A DNA stretch of 64,000 nt from Ochrobactrum sp. CM-21-5 (GTDB lineage Bacteria > Pseudomonadota > Alphaproteobacteria > Rhizobiales > Rhizobiaceae), in contig NZ_JACLZJ010000002.1 in the NCBI RefSeq assembly GCF_014253075.1, positions 620,001 through 684,000 on the forward strand. The letters are read 5' to 3'. The notes under the pieces are model-generated. The model searched no databases. It was not told the DNA's origin and saw only the letters and a program-made list of their open reading frames with translations. Below, piece after piece: positions 35,366 through 45,592 of the stretch. The position numbers were made by a program, and so were the translations under genes. Positions within the stretch are counted from its first letter, which is position 1, and each line of letters begins with the position of its first letter.

Positions 35366-35401
35366 ATGTATTCCGTATTGGTATCCCAAAATGGAATACA
35401 T
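35366..35401. promoter_or_regulatory. Inverted repeat, probable GntR operator
   Basis: ATGTATTCC and GGAATACAT form a perfect nine-base inverted repeat with an 18-base centre, which itself holds TTGGTATCCCAA, close to the TGGT...ACCA pattern of FadR-type sites. It lies between the GntR and MFS genes. Confidence 0.6.
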
Positions 35402-35420
35402 TGCAATCGCAGGATATGAC

Positions 35421-36668
35421 ATGAGCATCACCCAAGCTGCCGCCAGGGATGAAACCGCTGGTATGGTGGACGAGGAAAATCACGATCGCCACTGGAAGCA
35501 GAACCTTGTTATCTGCCTCATCGGCTCGTTCACCACGCTCATCGCCATGTCGCTGCTTCTGCCTTTCCTGCCGCTTTATGTGGAAGAGCTCGGCGTCACC
35601 GATCATGCGGCCATCGTGCAATGGTCGGGCATTGCTTACGGCGCAACCTTTCTGGCCGCCGCTTTCGTCGCCCCGCTCTGGGGCAGACTCGGCGACCGCT
35701 ATGGCCGCAAACTGATGCTGATCCGCGCCAGCCTCGGCATGGCGGTGGCCATGTCTCTGATCGGCATGGTGACAAGCGTGTGGCAGCTGGTGGCCCTGCG
35801 CTTGTTTGTCGGCATTGCGGGCGGATACTCGTCGGGCTCGATGATCCTCGTCGCCACGCAGACGCCGAAGGACAAGACCGGCTGGGCGCTGGGTGCCCTG
35901 TCGGCAGGCATCATGGCGGGCAATCTGGCCGGACCATTGCTTGGCGGCGCGCTGCCACCGCTGATCGGCATCCGCGCCACGTTCTGGCTGGCAGGCGGCG
36001 TGATCTTTCTCACCTTCCTCGCCACCACCTTCCTGATCCGTGAAGAGCGCAAGCCATCAAAACCGACCAAGGAACAAAAGGCGGAATCCATCTGGGCGGC
36101 TATCCCCGACAAAAAGCCGGTAATTGCCATGCTGGTGACGGGCATGCTGCTGCTTTTCGCGAATATGTCGATCGAGCCGATCCTCACGGTCTATGTCATG
36201 CAGCTGATGGACGACCAGTCGAAGGTCACGCTGATCTCCGGCGTGGTGATGGCGGCGGCGGCGTTCGGAAGCATCTTGTCCGCCTCGCGGCTGGGACGGC
36301 TGGCGGACCGCATCGGCCACAGGCGCGTCATCATCGGCGCGCTGGCGGTTTCCGCCCTTCTCCTGATCCCGCAAGCATTCGTGACTGAAGCCTGGCAACT
36401 GATCAGCCTGCGTTTTCTGATGGGGCTGGCACTGGGCGGATTGCTGCCCTGCATCGCCAGCGTCATCCGCCATAATGTACCGGATCGCGTAGCGGGCGGT
36501 ATACTGGGCTATTCCGTCTCGGCGCAATATATGGGCCAGGTCGCAGGGCCGGTGGCGGGCGGCTTTGTCGGCGGGCACTACGGCATGCGCGCCGTCTTTC
36601 TCGGCACCTGTCTCCTCATGGCGTTCGGCGCGATTTATAACTGGACGGTGCTGCGCAAGAGCCAATAA
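35421..36668 (+). CDS. Major facilitator superfamily transporter (drug:H+ antiporter type)
   Basis: This 415-residue protein has about twelve helices. The loop 2-3 motif is GRLGDRYGRKLMLI, the repeat of it in the second half is GRLADRIGHRRVIIG, and the helix 5 segment AGIMAGNLAGPLLGG resembles the antiporter motif. The ATG at 35421 has AGGA six bases upstream; one at 35391 would put the start inside the operator. Regulation by the divergent GntR protein is likely. The substrate is unknown. Confidence 0.85.
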   Translation: MSITQAAARDETAGMVDEENHDRHWKQNLVICLIGSFTTLIAMSLLLPFLPLYVEELGVTDHAAIVQWSGIAYGATFLAAAFVAPLWGRLGDRYGRKLMLIRASLGMAVAMSLIGMVTSVWQLVALRLFVGIAGGYSSGSMILVATQTPKDKTGWALGALSAGIMAGNLAGPLLGGALPPLIGIRATFWLAGGVIFLTFLATTFLIREERKPSKPTKEQKAESIWAAIPDKKPVIAMLVTGMLLLFANMSIEPILTVYVMQLMDDQSKVTLISGVVMAAAAFGSILSASRLGRLADRIGHRRVIIGALAVSALLLIPQAFVTEAWQLISLRFLMGLALGGLLPCIASVIRHNVPDRVAGGILGYSVSAQYMGQVAGPVAGGFVGGHYGMRAVFLGTCLLMAFGAIYNWTVLRKSQ

Positions 36669-36702
36669 TGCCTGTCATCGTCCCGATTCCCGAGAACCAT
36701 TG

Positions 36703-37356
36703 ATGACAGAACATATATTTGCACCTTTCGAGGCGCTGGCGCAAAAACTCCTGCCGCACGCGCTGGAGCATGAAGAGGACGGATCGCACGACCTGTCCCA
36801 TCTTGCCCGTGTGTGGAAAAACGCAGCCGCCATCCAGCTTCTGGAAGGTGGCGACGCCGAAGCGCTCTGCGTGGCGGCACTGCTGCATGATTGCGTGAGC
36901 GTGGAGAAGAATTCACCCGACCGTCACCGCGCTTCACGCCTTGCCGCGGACAAGGCCTCAATCCTCCTGCGGGATATCGGCTGGAGTGACGAGCGCATCC
37001 ATCTGGTGGCTCACGCCATCGAAGCGCACAGCTTTTCGGCCAATATCGAGCCGACCACCATTGAAGCAAAAATCCTGCAGGATGCCGACCGGCTCGATGC
37101 CATCGGCATCATCGGCGCGGCACGATGCTTCTACATCGCAGGCCGCATGGGCAGCGCCCTCTATGACTGGCGCGACCCGCGTGCCGAAAACCGTCCGCTG
37201 GACGATAAAAGCTTCGCACTCGACCATTTTCGCGCCAAACTGTTCAAGCTCGCCTCCAGCTTCAAAACGGAGGCTGGAAGCTGCATGGCAGCACAACGAC
37301 ATCAGCGGCTGGAAGCCATATATAATGACTTCCTCGTTGAAGCTGGCGCTAAATAG
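36703..37356 (+). CDS. HD-domain phosphohydrolase (YedJ-like)
   Basis: This 217-residue protein has HD-superfamily metal ligands: His in GSHDLSHLARV, then AALLHDCV (the His-Asp pair) and later QDADRLDAIGIIG. That order matches the small YedJ/YpgQ-type hydrolases. It follows the MFS gene by 34 bases on the same strand. Its last eight bases overlap the end of the converging SDR gene. The substrate is unknown, probably a nucleotide. Confidence 0.85.
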   Translation: MTEHIFAPFEALAQKLLPHALEHEEDGSHDLSHLARVWKNAAAIQLLEGGDAEALCVAALLHDCVSVEKNSPDRHRASRLAADKASILLRDIGWSDERIHLVAHAIEAHSFSANIEPTTIEAKILQDADRLDAIGIIGAARCFYIAGRMGSALYDWRDPRAENRPLDDKSFALDHFRAKLFKLASSFKTEAGSCMAAQRHQRLEAIYNDFLVEAGAK

Positions 37357-38098
37357 AATAGCCGCCGTCGATGCTGAGCGCCACGCCCGTCACCATGGAG
37401 GAGGCGTCGGACGCAAGCCAAAGTGCAGCCTCCGCAACGTCGTCCGGTGTCGAGAAACGACCAAGCGGGATGGTCGCCTTCAATGCCGCACGCGCCTCCG
37501 GCGTATCGTCCGGCAGAAATAGGCTCAGGCCCTCGCCGCCGCTTTCCGAAGGGCAGATGCAGTTCACGCGGATATTCTTTTCGGCCAGTTCCAGCGCCAT
37601 CGCCTTGGTGGCGCTCACCACCCAGCCCTTGGAGGCGCAATACCAGGCCAGTCCCTTGCGCGGGTGCAGCGCCGTTGCAGAGGCGGTATTGATGATAACC
37701 CCGCCGCCCTGATGCTCCATGATCGGCACCACGATCTGCGTGGAATAATAAAGTGCTTTCATATTGACGGCATGGATAAGGTCGAAACTGTCTTCCGTCA
37801 CTTCCGTCAACGGCATGTTGCGGTGCGTAAAACCGGCATTGTTGACCATGATGTCGATACGACCGAACTCTTCGAAAGCTGCCCGCGCAACGCGCTCCAT
37901 ATCATCCTTGCGCGACACGTCCGCCTGTACGGAAAGCGCGCTTTTTCCGATATCGGAAAGCTCGTCTTCCAGTCGCTTTACATTCACATCGGCGAGCACG
38001 ACCTTCGCACCCTCGGCTGCAAAACGGCGCGCCGTTTCCGAACCGAAACCCGATCCGGCCCCGGTAATGATCGCGACCTTGTCCTGCAACCTCTTCAT
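37349..38098 (-). CDS. Short-chain dehydrogenase/reductase (SDR family)
   Basis: This 249-residue enzyme has the cofactor loop GAGSGFGSETA (residues 12-22), NNAGF near 88, the catalytic Ser in INTASATAL and the Tyr-Lys pair in WYCASKGW. An acidic residue after the second strand (LADVN) favours NAD. AAGGAG lies upstream of the ATG. It resembles general 3-oxoacyl or alcohol dehydrogenases of the family; no specific substrate can be given. Confidence 0.9.
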   Translation of the reverse strand: MKRLQDKVAIITGAGSGFGSETARRFAAEGAKVVLADVNVKRLEDELSDIGKSALSVQADVSRKDDMERVARAAFEEFGRIDIMVNNAGFTHRNMPLTEVTEDSFDLIHAVNMKALYYSTQIVVPIMEHQGGGVIINTASATALHPRKGLAWYCASKGWVVSATKAMALELAEKNIRVNCICPSESGGEGLSLFLPDDTPEARAALKATIPLGRFSTPDDVAEAALWLASDASSMVTGVALSIDGGYSI

Positions 38099-38436
38099 GT
38101 CATTCTCCTTTTACGCATTCCCAGCAAAAGCGTGAAACGGATTTCCGGCAAGATGCGCATCAGCACATTGCCAGAACCACGATATCGTCCGCCTTTACCA
38201 AATCACTTGAAACCCGATTGTTTGTTCCAATATGGCCTTATGATGAACATGTCATGTGTGGATATGCGGTTAACCCGCCAGAACCGACAGGTAAATGGGC
38301 CAATTCTTCACAATAGCGAGAATGCGGTGCTGCGACGGTTGAATTTAAATCGATTAGATTATAGACAGGACCGGCGTGAAAATCGCATGCTGACGACAGG
38401 CAGACTGATTTGCGCAAAAAGAGAAGAGAGCGATAG
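38099..38436. other. Upstream region of zwf
   Basis: This 338-base divergent promoter region contains a segment near 38115-38160 (AAAGCGTGAAACGG, then AAGATGCGCATC) that resembles, in reverse, the 3' part of the repeat at 6735-6860. I see no known operator and no gene. Confidence 0.45.
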
Positions 38437-39912
38437 ATGACCAGCCAGACAATTCCGGTAGAGCCCTTCGATTGCATCGTTTTCGGTGGCTCGGGCGATC
38501 TTGCCGAGCGCAAGCTGATCCCGGCGCTGTATCAGCGCCAGCGCGCAGGCCAGCTGAGCGATCCCACGCGCATCATCGGCGCTTCACGCAGCCCCATGAC
38601 CGACGATGAATATCGCCAGTTTGCGCGCGATGCCATTCATGAACACGTGAAACCCGAGGAAGTGGACGAAAAGCAGGTCGATGAATTTGTCACGCGTCTG
38701 AGCTATGTCGCGGTCGATGCCAAATCCGACGACGGCTGGGATGCTCTCAAGGCCCTGATCGGCAAAAAGCCGGAAAGAATCCGTGCTTTCTATCTCGCGG
38801 TAAGCCCGACACTCTTCGGCGATATCGCCACGCGGCTCAAAAGCCACAGCCTGATCACGCGGGACACGCGCATCATCGTTGAAAAGCCGATTGGCCGCGA
38901 TCTGGAATCCGCCATGATGCTCAACGACACGCTGGGCAGTGTTTTCCGCGAAGACCAGATTTTCCGCATCGATCATTATCTCGGCAAGGAAACCGTCCAG
39001 AACCTGATGGCGCTGCGCTTTGCCAATGCGCTCTATGAGCCGTTGTGGAACTCCGCCCACATCGATCATGTGCAGATCACGGTAGCCGAAGAGGTGGGCC
39101 TTGAAGGCCGCGCCGGTTATTACAATACGGCGGGTGCGCTGCGCGATATGGTGCAGAACCACATTCTCCAGCTTCTCTGCCTGGTCGCCATGGAACCGCC
39201 TTCATCGCTCGAAGCCGATGCCGTACATGACGAAAAAGTGAAAGTACTGCGCTCCCTCCAGCCGATCACCACCGCTAATGTGGAGGATCTCACCGTTCGC
39301 GGCCAGTATCGTGCGGGTGCTTCTGCCGGCGGTCCGGTCAAGGGCTATCTGGAAGACCTTGAAAACAACACCAGCAATACGGAAACCTTCGTCGCACTGA
39401 AAGCCGAAATCGCCAACTGGCGCTGGGCGGGCGTGCCGTTCTATCTGCGCACCGGCAAGCGCCTTGCCACCCGCGTTTCGGAAATCGTCGTCACGTTCAA
39501 GCCGATCCCGCATTCGATCTTCGGCGAAGGCGCCGGCAAGGTCATCGCCAACCAGCTCGTCATCCGCCTGCAGCCCGATGAGGGCGTGAAGCAATGGCTG
39601 ATGATCAAGGATCCAGGTCCGGGCGGCATGCGCCTGCGCCATGTTCCGCTGGACATGAGCTTTGCTGAATCCTTCAGCGAGCGCAATCCGGATGCCTATG
39701 AACGTCTCATCATGGATGTCGTTCGTGGCAACCAGACCCTGTTCATGCGCCGCGACGAAGTTGAGGCCGCATGGCGGTGGATCGACCCGATCTTGCAGGG
39801 ATGGGAGTTGAATAGCCAGCCCGTACAGGGCTACACAGCAGGAACCTGGGGGCCTTCGTCTTCCATCGCGCTGATCGAGCGTGACGGACGCACATGGCAC
39901 GAAAGTCTCTAG
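38437..39912 (+). CDS. zwf: Glucose-6-phosphate 1-dehydrogenase
   Basis: This 491-residue enzyme has the NADP loop FGGSGDLAERKLIPALY near the N-terminus, the active-site block RIDHYLGKETVQNLMALRFAN (about residues 178-198) and EKPIGRDL. It oxidises glucose-6-phosphate to 6-phosphogluconolactone in the cytosol. GAGAG precedes the ATG. It heads the zwf-pgl-edd cluster, which sends sugar into the Entner-Doudoroff pathway. Confidence 0.97.
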   Translation: MTSQTIPVEPFDCIVFGGSGDLAERKLIPALYQRQRAGQLSDPTRIIGASRSPMTDDEYRQFARDAIHEHVKPEEVDEKQVDEFVTRLSYVAVDAKSDDGWDALKALIGKKPERIRAFYLAVSPTLFGDIATRLKSHSLITRDTRIIVEKPIGRDLESAMMLNDTLGSVFREDQIFRIDHYLGKETVQNLMALRFANALYEPLWNSAHIDHVQITVAEEVGLEGRAGYYNTAGALRDMVQNHILQLLCLVAMEPPSSLEADAVHDEKVKVLRSLQPITTANVEDLTVRGQYRAGASAGGPVKGYLEDLENNTSNTETFVALKAEIANWRWAGVPFYLRTGKRLATRVSEIVVTFKPIPHSIFGEGAGKVIANQLVIRLQPDEGVKQWLMIKDPGPGGMRLRHVPLDMSFAESFSERNPDAYERLIMDVVRGNQTLFMRRDEVEAAWRWIDPILQGWELNSQPVQGYTAGTWGPSSSIALIERDGRTWHESL

Positions 39913-39935
39913 CAACTGCTTTGGAAAGGAACGGC

Positions 39936-40634
39936 ATGAACATCGAACGGCATGATTTTACCAGCGGAACGGAACTGGCGCAGGCACTCTCCGAAGCCAT
40001 TGCGAACAAGCTGGCTGCCGCCATCGCGGAACGGGGACAAGCCACACTGGCCGTCTCCGGCGGCACCACGCCGCTCAGGCTGTTCGAGGTTCTGTCGCGC
40101 AAGATGATCGACTGGAATCTTGTGACGATCACACTTGTCGATGAACGTTTCGTCCCTGCCGAGAGCGAGCGCTCCAACGAAAAGCTGGTGCGCGACCATC
40201 TTTTGCGCGATCATGCGGGTGTGGCCAAATTCGTCGGCCTATATATTCCGGCGGCGACGGTCGATACGGCAGCACTCGCTGCCGCCAGCCGCATCGATGC
40301 GTTGCGCCGCCCGTTCGACGTGGTGGTGCTCGGTATGGGCAATGACGGTCATACCGCTTCGTTCTTCCCGAACGGTGACCGGCTCGATCAGGCGATCGAC
40401 CCGGAGACGCGGGCGCTGGTCCTGCCGATGCATGTTGAAGGTTTGGGCGAAAAGCGCCTGACACTTACCCTGCCGCTCATCACGGAAGCAGATTTCCTCG
40501 TCTTGCATATCGAGGGAGCGGCCAAGCAGGCAACGCTTGAAAAAGCGCTTGTCGGCAACGACGAAAGCGAAATGCCCGTGCGTGCCGTGTTCCATCATGC
40601 CCGCACACCGATCCAACTTTACTGGACAAGCTAA
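39936..40634 (+). CDS. pgl: 6-phosphogluconolactonase
   Basis: This 232-residue hydrolase shows ATLAVSGGTTPLRLFEVL, TLVDERFVPAESERSNEKLVR and GMGNDGHTASFFP, the DevB/Pgl motifs. It hydrolyses the lactone made by Zwf. The ATG at 39936, 23 bases after zwf, has GGAA upstream. A palindromic element begins directly after its stop codon. Confidence 0.95.
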   Translation: MNIERHDFTSGTELAQALSEAIANKLAAAIAERGQATLAVSGGTTPLRLFEVLSRKMIDWNLVTITLVDERFVPAESERSNEKLVRDHLLRDHAGVAKFVGLYIPAATVDTAALAAASRIDALRRPFDVVVLGMGNDGHTASFFPNGDRLDQAIDPETRALVLPMHVEGLGEKRLTLTLPLITEADFLVLHIEGAAKQATLEKALVGNDESEMPVRAVFHHARTPIQLYWTS

Positions 40635-40736
40635 AGCATGTCTCCCGAAAGTGGGAACCGGTTTTGGGAGAAAGATACGTAAAAACAGAGAATTAAAGCG
40701 TGTCGCCGGAATATGATGAAACGCGACACGTTTTAG
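40634..40736. repeat. Palindromic intergenic element between pgl and edd
   Basis: The first part holds CTCCCGAAAGTGGGAACC and GGTTTTGGGAG, which pair; the second part holds AAAGCGTGTCGC and GCGACACGTTTT, which pair with one mismatch. The element starts at the pgl stop codon and ends about 36 bases before edd. It has no reading frame and resembles dispersed intergenic elements of Rhizobiales. Confidence 0.6.
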
Positions 40737-40772
40737 CTCCTCAAGCTGGCCTCTTTGGCACAGGTGATACCC

Positions 40773-42596
40773 ATGCCCACGCAGACTGCACATAAACGCA
40801 TACAGGAAATCACCGGGCGCATTCGCGAACGCTCCAGGCCAACCCGCGAAGCCTATCTCGACCGCGTGCGCGAGGCTGCTTCCAGCAAGCCGAAGCGCGC
40901 AGTTCTGGGGTGTGCCAATCTCGCGCACGGGTTTGCAGCCTGCGGGCCGAACGACAAGGCGGCGCTCGCCGGCGACGAAGTGCCGAACCTGGGTATCATC
41001 ACCGCCTATAACGATATGCTGTCGGCGCATCAGCCGTTCGAAACCTTTCCGCAGCTCATCAAGCAGGCCGCGCGCGAGGCGGGCGGCGTGGCGCAGGTGG
41101 CAGGCGGCGTGCCCGCCATGTGCGATGGCGTCACGCAGGGTTTTGCAGGTATGGAGCTTTCGCTCTTCTCGCGTGAAGTGATCGCCATGGCCACCGCCGT
41201 CGGCCTTTCGCACGATATGTTCGATGCTGCCGTCTATCTCGGCGTCTGCGACAAGATCGTACCCGGCCTGATTACCGGCGCGCTGACCTTCGGCCATCTG
41301 CCAGCCGTGTTCATTCCCGCCGGACCAATGACCAGCGGCCTGCCGAACGACGAAAAAGCCCGAACCCGCCAGCTTTATGCGGAAGGCAAGGTTGGGCGCG
41401 CCGAACTGCTGGAGTCGGAATCGAAGTCCTATCACGGTCCCGGCACCTGCACCTTTTACGGGACCGCCAATTCCAACCAGATGCTGATGGAAATCATGGG
41501 CCTGCATCTGCCGGGCGCATCGTTCATCAATCCGGGTACGCCGCTGCGCGATGCGCTGACGCGCGAAGCCGCAAAGCGTGCGCTGGCGATCACCGCCTGC
41601 GGCAATGAATATACGCCGGTCGGCGAGATGCTGGACGAACGGTCTTTCGTCAATGGCGTCATCGGTCTTAACGCCACCGGCGGCTCGACCAATCATACCA
41701 TTCATCTCATAGCCATGGCCGCTGCCGCCGGTATCAAATTGACATGGCACGATATTTCCGAAATTTCGGACGTCGTGCCCCTGCTTGCACGCGTCTATCC
41801 GAACGGCCTTGCCGATGTGAACCATTTCCATGCAGCAGGTGGCATGGGCTTTCTGATCCGCGAGCTTCTCGATGGCGGCATTCTGCATGAAGATGTCCGT
41901 ACTGTCTGGGGCGAAGGCTTGCGGCCCTACGCCATCGAGCCGAAGCTCGGACCAGACGGCAATGTCGTGCGTGAGCCGGTGCCGGAGAAAAGCGGCGACG
42001 ACAAGGTTCTGGCGAAGATCCACGCGCCCTTCCAGCCGACCGGCGGCCTCAAGGTGCTGGCCGGCAATATCGGCAATGCCATCATCAAGGTTTCCGCCGT
42101 GAAGCCCGAGCGCCATGTGATCGAAGCGCCTGCGAAAACATTCAACGACCAGTCCGAATTGCAGGCGGCCTTCAAGGCAGGCGACCTGACCGGCGATTTT
42201 ATCGCAGTGGTCCGCTATCAGGGGCCGAAAGCCAACGGCATGCCGGAACTGCACAAGCTGATGACCGTACTCGGCATTTTGCAGGATCGCGGCCAACGCG
42301 TTGCCCTTGTAACCGATGGCCGCCTCTCGGGCGCTTCAGGCAAGGTTCCGTCCGCAATCCACGTCACCCCGGAAGCCCTCGACGGCGGCATGATCGGTAG
42401 AATCCACGATGGCGACATCGTTCGTCTCGATGCAGTGAACGGAACTCTGGAAGTTCTCGTCAACGATGCGCTACTGCACGAACGCGATGACGTCCGGCCT
42501 GACCTTTCCGGCAATGAACACGGCATGGGACGTGAACTTTTCCGCGCCTTCCGCCAGATCGCCGGACGGGCCGATGAAGGCGCTTCAGTCTTCTGA
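40773..42596 (+). CDS. edd: Phosphogluconate dehydratase
   Basis: This 607-residue IlvD/Edd-family iron-sulfur dehydratase has the Cys-containing motifs [41 protein letters not shown] and [27 protein letters not shown]. It makes 2-keto-3-deoxy-6-phosphogluconate. TTG at 40755 and GTG at 40764 are alternative starts; the ATG at 40773 gives the N-terminus closest to known Edd proteins. The aldolase gene eda is not nearby. Confidence 0.95.
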   Translation: MPTQTAHKRIQEITGRIRERSRPTREAYLDRVREAASSKPKRAVLGCANLAHGFAACGPNDKAALAGDEVPNLGIITAYNDMLSAHQPFETFPQLIKQAAREAGGVAQVAGGVPAMCDGVTQGFAGMELSLFSREVIAMATAVGLSHDMFDAAVYLGVCDKIVPGLITGALTFGHLPAVFIPAGPMTSGLPNDEKARTRQLYAEGKVGRAELLESESKSYHGPGTCTFYGTANSNQMLMEIMGLHLPGASFINPGTPLRDALTREAAKRALAITACGNEYTPVGEMLDERSFVNGVIGLNATGGSTNHTIHLIAMAAAAGIKLTWHDISEISDVVPLLARVYPNGLADVNHFHAAGGMGFLIRELLDGGILHEDVRTVWGEGLRPYAIEPKLGPDGNVVREPVPEKSGDDKVLAKIHAPFQPTGGLKVLAGNIGNAIIKVSAVKPERHVIEAPAKTFNDQSELQAAFKAGDLTGDFIAVVRYQGPKANGMPELHKLMTVLGILQDRGQRVALVTDGRLSGASGKVPSAIHVTPEALDGGMIGRIHDGDIVRLDAVNGTLEVLVNDALLHERDDVRPDLSGNEHGMGRELFRAFRQIAGRADEGASVF

Positions 42597-42615
42597 AAGA
42601 CCCATAAATGAAATA

Positions 42616-42646
42616 AGGCAAAACGGTGATATGACCCGTTTTGCCT
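42616..42646. terminator. Hairpin between edd and folD (probably bidirectional)
   Basis: AGGCAAAACGG and CCGTTTTGCCT form a perfect 11-pair stem with a nine-base loop, 20 bases after edd. A moderate T-rich tail occurs only on the minus strand, but either converging gene could use it. Confidence 0.65.
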
Positions 42647-42741
42647 CAAAATCATTCAAAAATTGCGATTCAGGGCCGTTTTTAGCCTCCTGAATTGTGT
42701 TTAAAAACGGACACAGTGTGTCGAAAAGCCGGATTCGTGTG

Positions 42742-43641
42742 TCAGAAAACGGGCTTTTTCACGCCAACGGTGCGGCAAGCCGCCGTCAACGTGTTCGCCA
42801 TCAGCATGGCGATGGTCATCGGGCCGACACCACCTGGAACCGGCGTGATCGCACCTGCAACTTTTTCGGCTTCCGCAAAATCCACGTCGCCGACAAGCCG
42901 CGTCCTGCCTTCACCGCGTTCGGGCGCGGGAATGCGATTGATGCCCACATCGATGACGGTTGCTCCGGGCTTTACCCAGTCGCCCTTGACCATTTGCGGG
43001 CGGCCCACGGCAGCAATCAGAATGTCCGCTGCACGTGCAATGGCCGGCAAATCTTTTGTCCGGCTATGCGCCACCATCACCGTTGCATTGGCCGCAAGCA
43101 AGAGGTTGAACATCGGTTTGCCGACGATGTTGGAACGACCGATCACCACCGCATTCAACCCGGAAAGATCGCGGCCATGCACGCGCTCGATCATGATCAT
43201 CGCGCCCGCTGGCGTGCAGGGAACGAATGCCGTTTCGACCTCGCCGGTGCCAAGCTTGCCGACATTGATGAAATGGAAGCCGTCCACATCCTTGTCCGGC
43301 GAAATGGTCTGAATCACACGACCTGAATCAATGTGGGCAGGCAACGGCAGTTGCACCAGAATGCCATGGATGGCCGGGTCGTTATTGAGGCTTTCGATCA
43401 AGTCCAGCAGTTCCTTCTCGGATGCGGTTTCCGGAAGATCATGCTGAATGGAATGAAAGCCGCATTCCTTCGCCTTTCGGCTTTTGGAGGCCACATAGAC
43501 CTGGCTTGCCGGGTCTTCCCCGACAATAACCACAGCAATGCCGGGAACCACGCCGGTGGCAGCCACGAGCTTTTCGGTTTCGGTCTTCACCGTGGAAACC
43601 ACATCCTCGGCGAGCTTCTTGCCATCGATCAATTGGGCCAT
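42742..43641 (-). CDS. folD: Methylenetetrahydrofolate dehydrogenase/cyclohydrolase
   Basis: This 299-residue bifunctional enzyme shows [22 protein letters not shown] (catalytic Lys), [20 protein letters not shown] and the cofactor block [12 protein letters not shown]. It interconverts methylene- and formyl-tetrahydrofolate in the cytosol. The ATG at 43641 has GGAG nine bases upstream; an in-frame ATG at 43668 is less likely. Length is normal. Confidence 0.96.
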   Translation of the reverse strand: MAQLIDGKKLAEDVVSTVKTETEKLVAATGVVPGIAVVIVGEDPASQVYVASKSRKAKECGFHSIQHDLPETASEKELLDLIESLNNDPAIHGILVQLPLPAHIDSGRVIQTISPDKDVDGFHFINVGKLGTGEVETAFVPCTPAGAMIMIERVHGRDLSGLNAVVIGRSNIVGKPMFNLLLAANATVMVAHSRTKDLPAIARAADILIAAVGRPQMVKGDWVKPGATVIDVGINRIPAPERGEGRTRLVGDVDFAEAEKVAGAITPVPGGVGPMTIAMLMANTLTAACRTVGVKKPVF

Positions 43642-43752
43642 AGCGAGCGCTCCATTTTTAGCCAGCACATACGGGAGTTACACCGTCTCTTTTTCGCATA
43701 CATGCCCATAAGCGTCATGAAGCCATATGACAATCGTCGAAAGCGCGACAAC

Positions 43753-45465
43753 TCAGGATTTGTTGAAACGCGACGAGCGCACATCGTCTATCGTGCGCCG
43801 CAACTCGACATTTTCCTTAGGCCCGTTAGCACGGCCATGTTCGGCTTCCCAGCGGGCATTGGCTTCGCGAATAACAGCTGCAAGCCGGGTTTCGCCATAG
43901 GTTTCCAGAACCTCTTCCGGCTCTATTTCCACCCGACCTTGCGGAGAAACAGGGTCCTTTCTACCGAAAGCAAACGACAGAAGGCCAAGCAGCAGCCCGC
44001 CTAAAAGACCGAGCAGAACGGAAGCCTCCATCGATAAGCCGCGTGGGGTTGGATTGGGCCGTGCGGACGCGATAACGCGCAGATGTGCACCTGCTCCAGC
44101 AGCTGTGGCTTCACCACGCACCGCGCGCATCTGCAAGTCTTCCAACAGAACCTGTCTGGCGGCGGCATCCCGCTCCAGCGCCTGCAAGCGGCTGCGGTCC
44201 TCATCCGTCGCCCTCGGGGCATTCCGCCCGGCTACTGCCGCAGCGGCTTTCTGCTCGCGTTCGACCGCAGCTTTAAGATCGGCCTGTAAAAGTCGGCGTT
44301 GGCTGGCGATTTCCGTATTAATCTGCGACTCGATTGTCTTGGCAGCATCGCCCTGTCCTGCGGCGGCGTATCTTTCCACAAGCTGCCCCAAAGCACCTGA
44401 GCGCAAGCTGTCCGGCACGCCATTTTTCAAAAGGCTTTCCGGCGTTGCGCTATTCAGCGCATTGGCCTCGGCGCTGATGCGCAGTGTTGCGGCCTTGCTT
44501 TCTGCGAATTCACGGTCCAGCGCAGTCCTGCTGCCGGCGTCGCCAAAATTGCGGCTGGCACGAAAGGCGGCTGCGGCCTGTTTTGCGGTCTGCGCATCCG
44601 TCTCAAGGCTCTGTAAACGCTCGGGCAGATCACGATCCGTGGGATTCGCGTCATCGGCCAGATAGTCGCGAAACGCCTGCGTGACCGCATTGGCGATCAC
44701 GGCCGCCGTTTCCGGCGTTGCGGCGGTCGCCGTCACACTGATCGCCCCACTGCCCAATGCCTGCACAAAGGAAACATGCGGACGCAAAATCGCCGCCCCC
44801 TCCGGTTTGGCCGTGGGAACAGAAGACGGCTGGTCATCATCTACAAGAAATGTCTCCAGTTCCTGCCGCAACTGCTCGAAGAATGAGGGCTTGCCCAGAT
44901 CGTCGCGGGTCTGAATCCGCGCGAGCTGCGCCGCCCGGTCGAACACCGCCTGCGATGCGATTTCGCTTCGCCTCTCCATTGGCGTCACCAGCAGGGAAGC
45001 TGTCGCACCGTATTGCGCGGGAAAGAGCAGGCCGTAACCGGCGCCGATCAGTCCGCCGACCACGACGAAGCCGAGCACACGTCCCCAGCGTCTGCGCGGG
45101 GAACGCGCTTTGATTTTTTCCTGGTCCGCCCGTGTCGGTTCGGGTTCCGGTGCGGTTGACTCGGTCGGCTGCTCGCCGAGGCTGGTCTGCAACGCATCCC
45201 GCACGGCACTCATCCGGTCAAGAATGTCCTGCCGTGGATCGGTCGTGTCATTCGCGTATGCGGTTTCTGTGTCATCCAGAACGGCCTGCTTGCGGCGAAA
45301 CAGCTCTTCCCGGCGCAACCGGTGCTCATGTTCGGCGATGTCTGCACCGAGCTGCGTTTCCGCCGTAAAGGGTCCCGCAACCGGAAGCGCGTCAAGGAAT
45401 TCGGGTGCATAGGCTAGTAGCGGACGTGCAGCCGCACGCCTCCCCTCTGTGTCCCGCTCTGCCAT
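43753..45465 (-). CDS. Wzz/ExoP-N-like chain-length determinant-type membrane protein
   Basis: This 570-residue protein has a polar, charged N-terminus, a membrane helix near residues 128-147 (LGFVVVGGLIGAGYGLLFP) followed by YGATASLLVTP, a long Ala/Glu/Arg-rich coiled-coil region (about 280-440), and a second helix near 490-508 before a basic tail. That is the polysaccharide co-polymerase layout, without the tyrosine kinase domain of ExoP. No polysaccharide genes are adjacent. GGAAGG precedes the ATG. Confidence 0.72.
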   Translation of the reverse strand: MAERDTEGRRAAARPLLAYAPEFLDALPVAGPFTAETQLGADIAEHEHRLRREELFRRKQAVLDDTETAYANDTTDPRQDILDRMSAVRDALQTSLGEQPTESTAPEPEPTRADQEKIKARSPRRRWGRVLGFVVVGGLIGAGYGLLFPAQYGATASLLVTPMERRSEIASQAVFDRAAQLARIQTRDDLGKPSFFEQLRQELETFLVDDDQPSSVPTAKPEGAAILRPHVSFVQALGSGAISVTATAATPETAAVIANAVTQAFRDYLADDANPTDRDLPERLQSLETDAQTAKQAAAAFRASRNFGDAGSRTALDREFAESKAATLRISAEANALNSATPESLLKNGVPDSLRSGALGQLVERYAAAGQGDAAKTIESQINTEIASQRRLLQADLKAAVEREQKAAAAVAGRNAPRATDEDRSRLQALERDAAARQVLLEDLQMRAVRGEATAAGAGAHLRVIASARPNPTPRGLSMEASVLLGLLGGLLLGLLSFAFGRKDPVSPQGRVEIEPEEVLETYGETRLAAVIREANARWEAEHGRANGPKENVELRRTIDDVRSSRFNKS

Positions 45466-45592
45466 CGCTTCCTTCCCGCTTTTTTCCTGCCGGAATGATG
45501 ATTAGATTATTGATAGGCGTTATGGCAAATAAATCGTTAAAATTGTAAATTCACGCATTGATTCACGCAGATAATTCGTTTCGAAATATGCC

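Noticed and set aside
40239-42296. 685-residue open frame on the minus strand
   Set aside because: It lies entirely antisense to edd and pgl, both clearly real. Its sequence is His/Arg/Gly-rich without domains, the usual shadow of a GC-rich gene.
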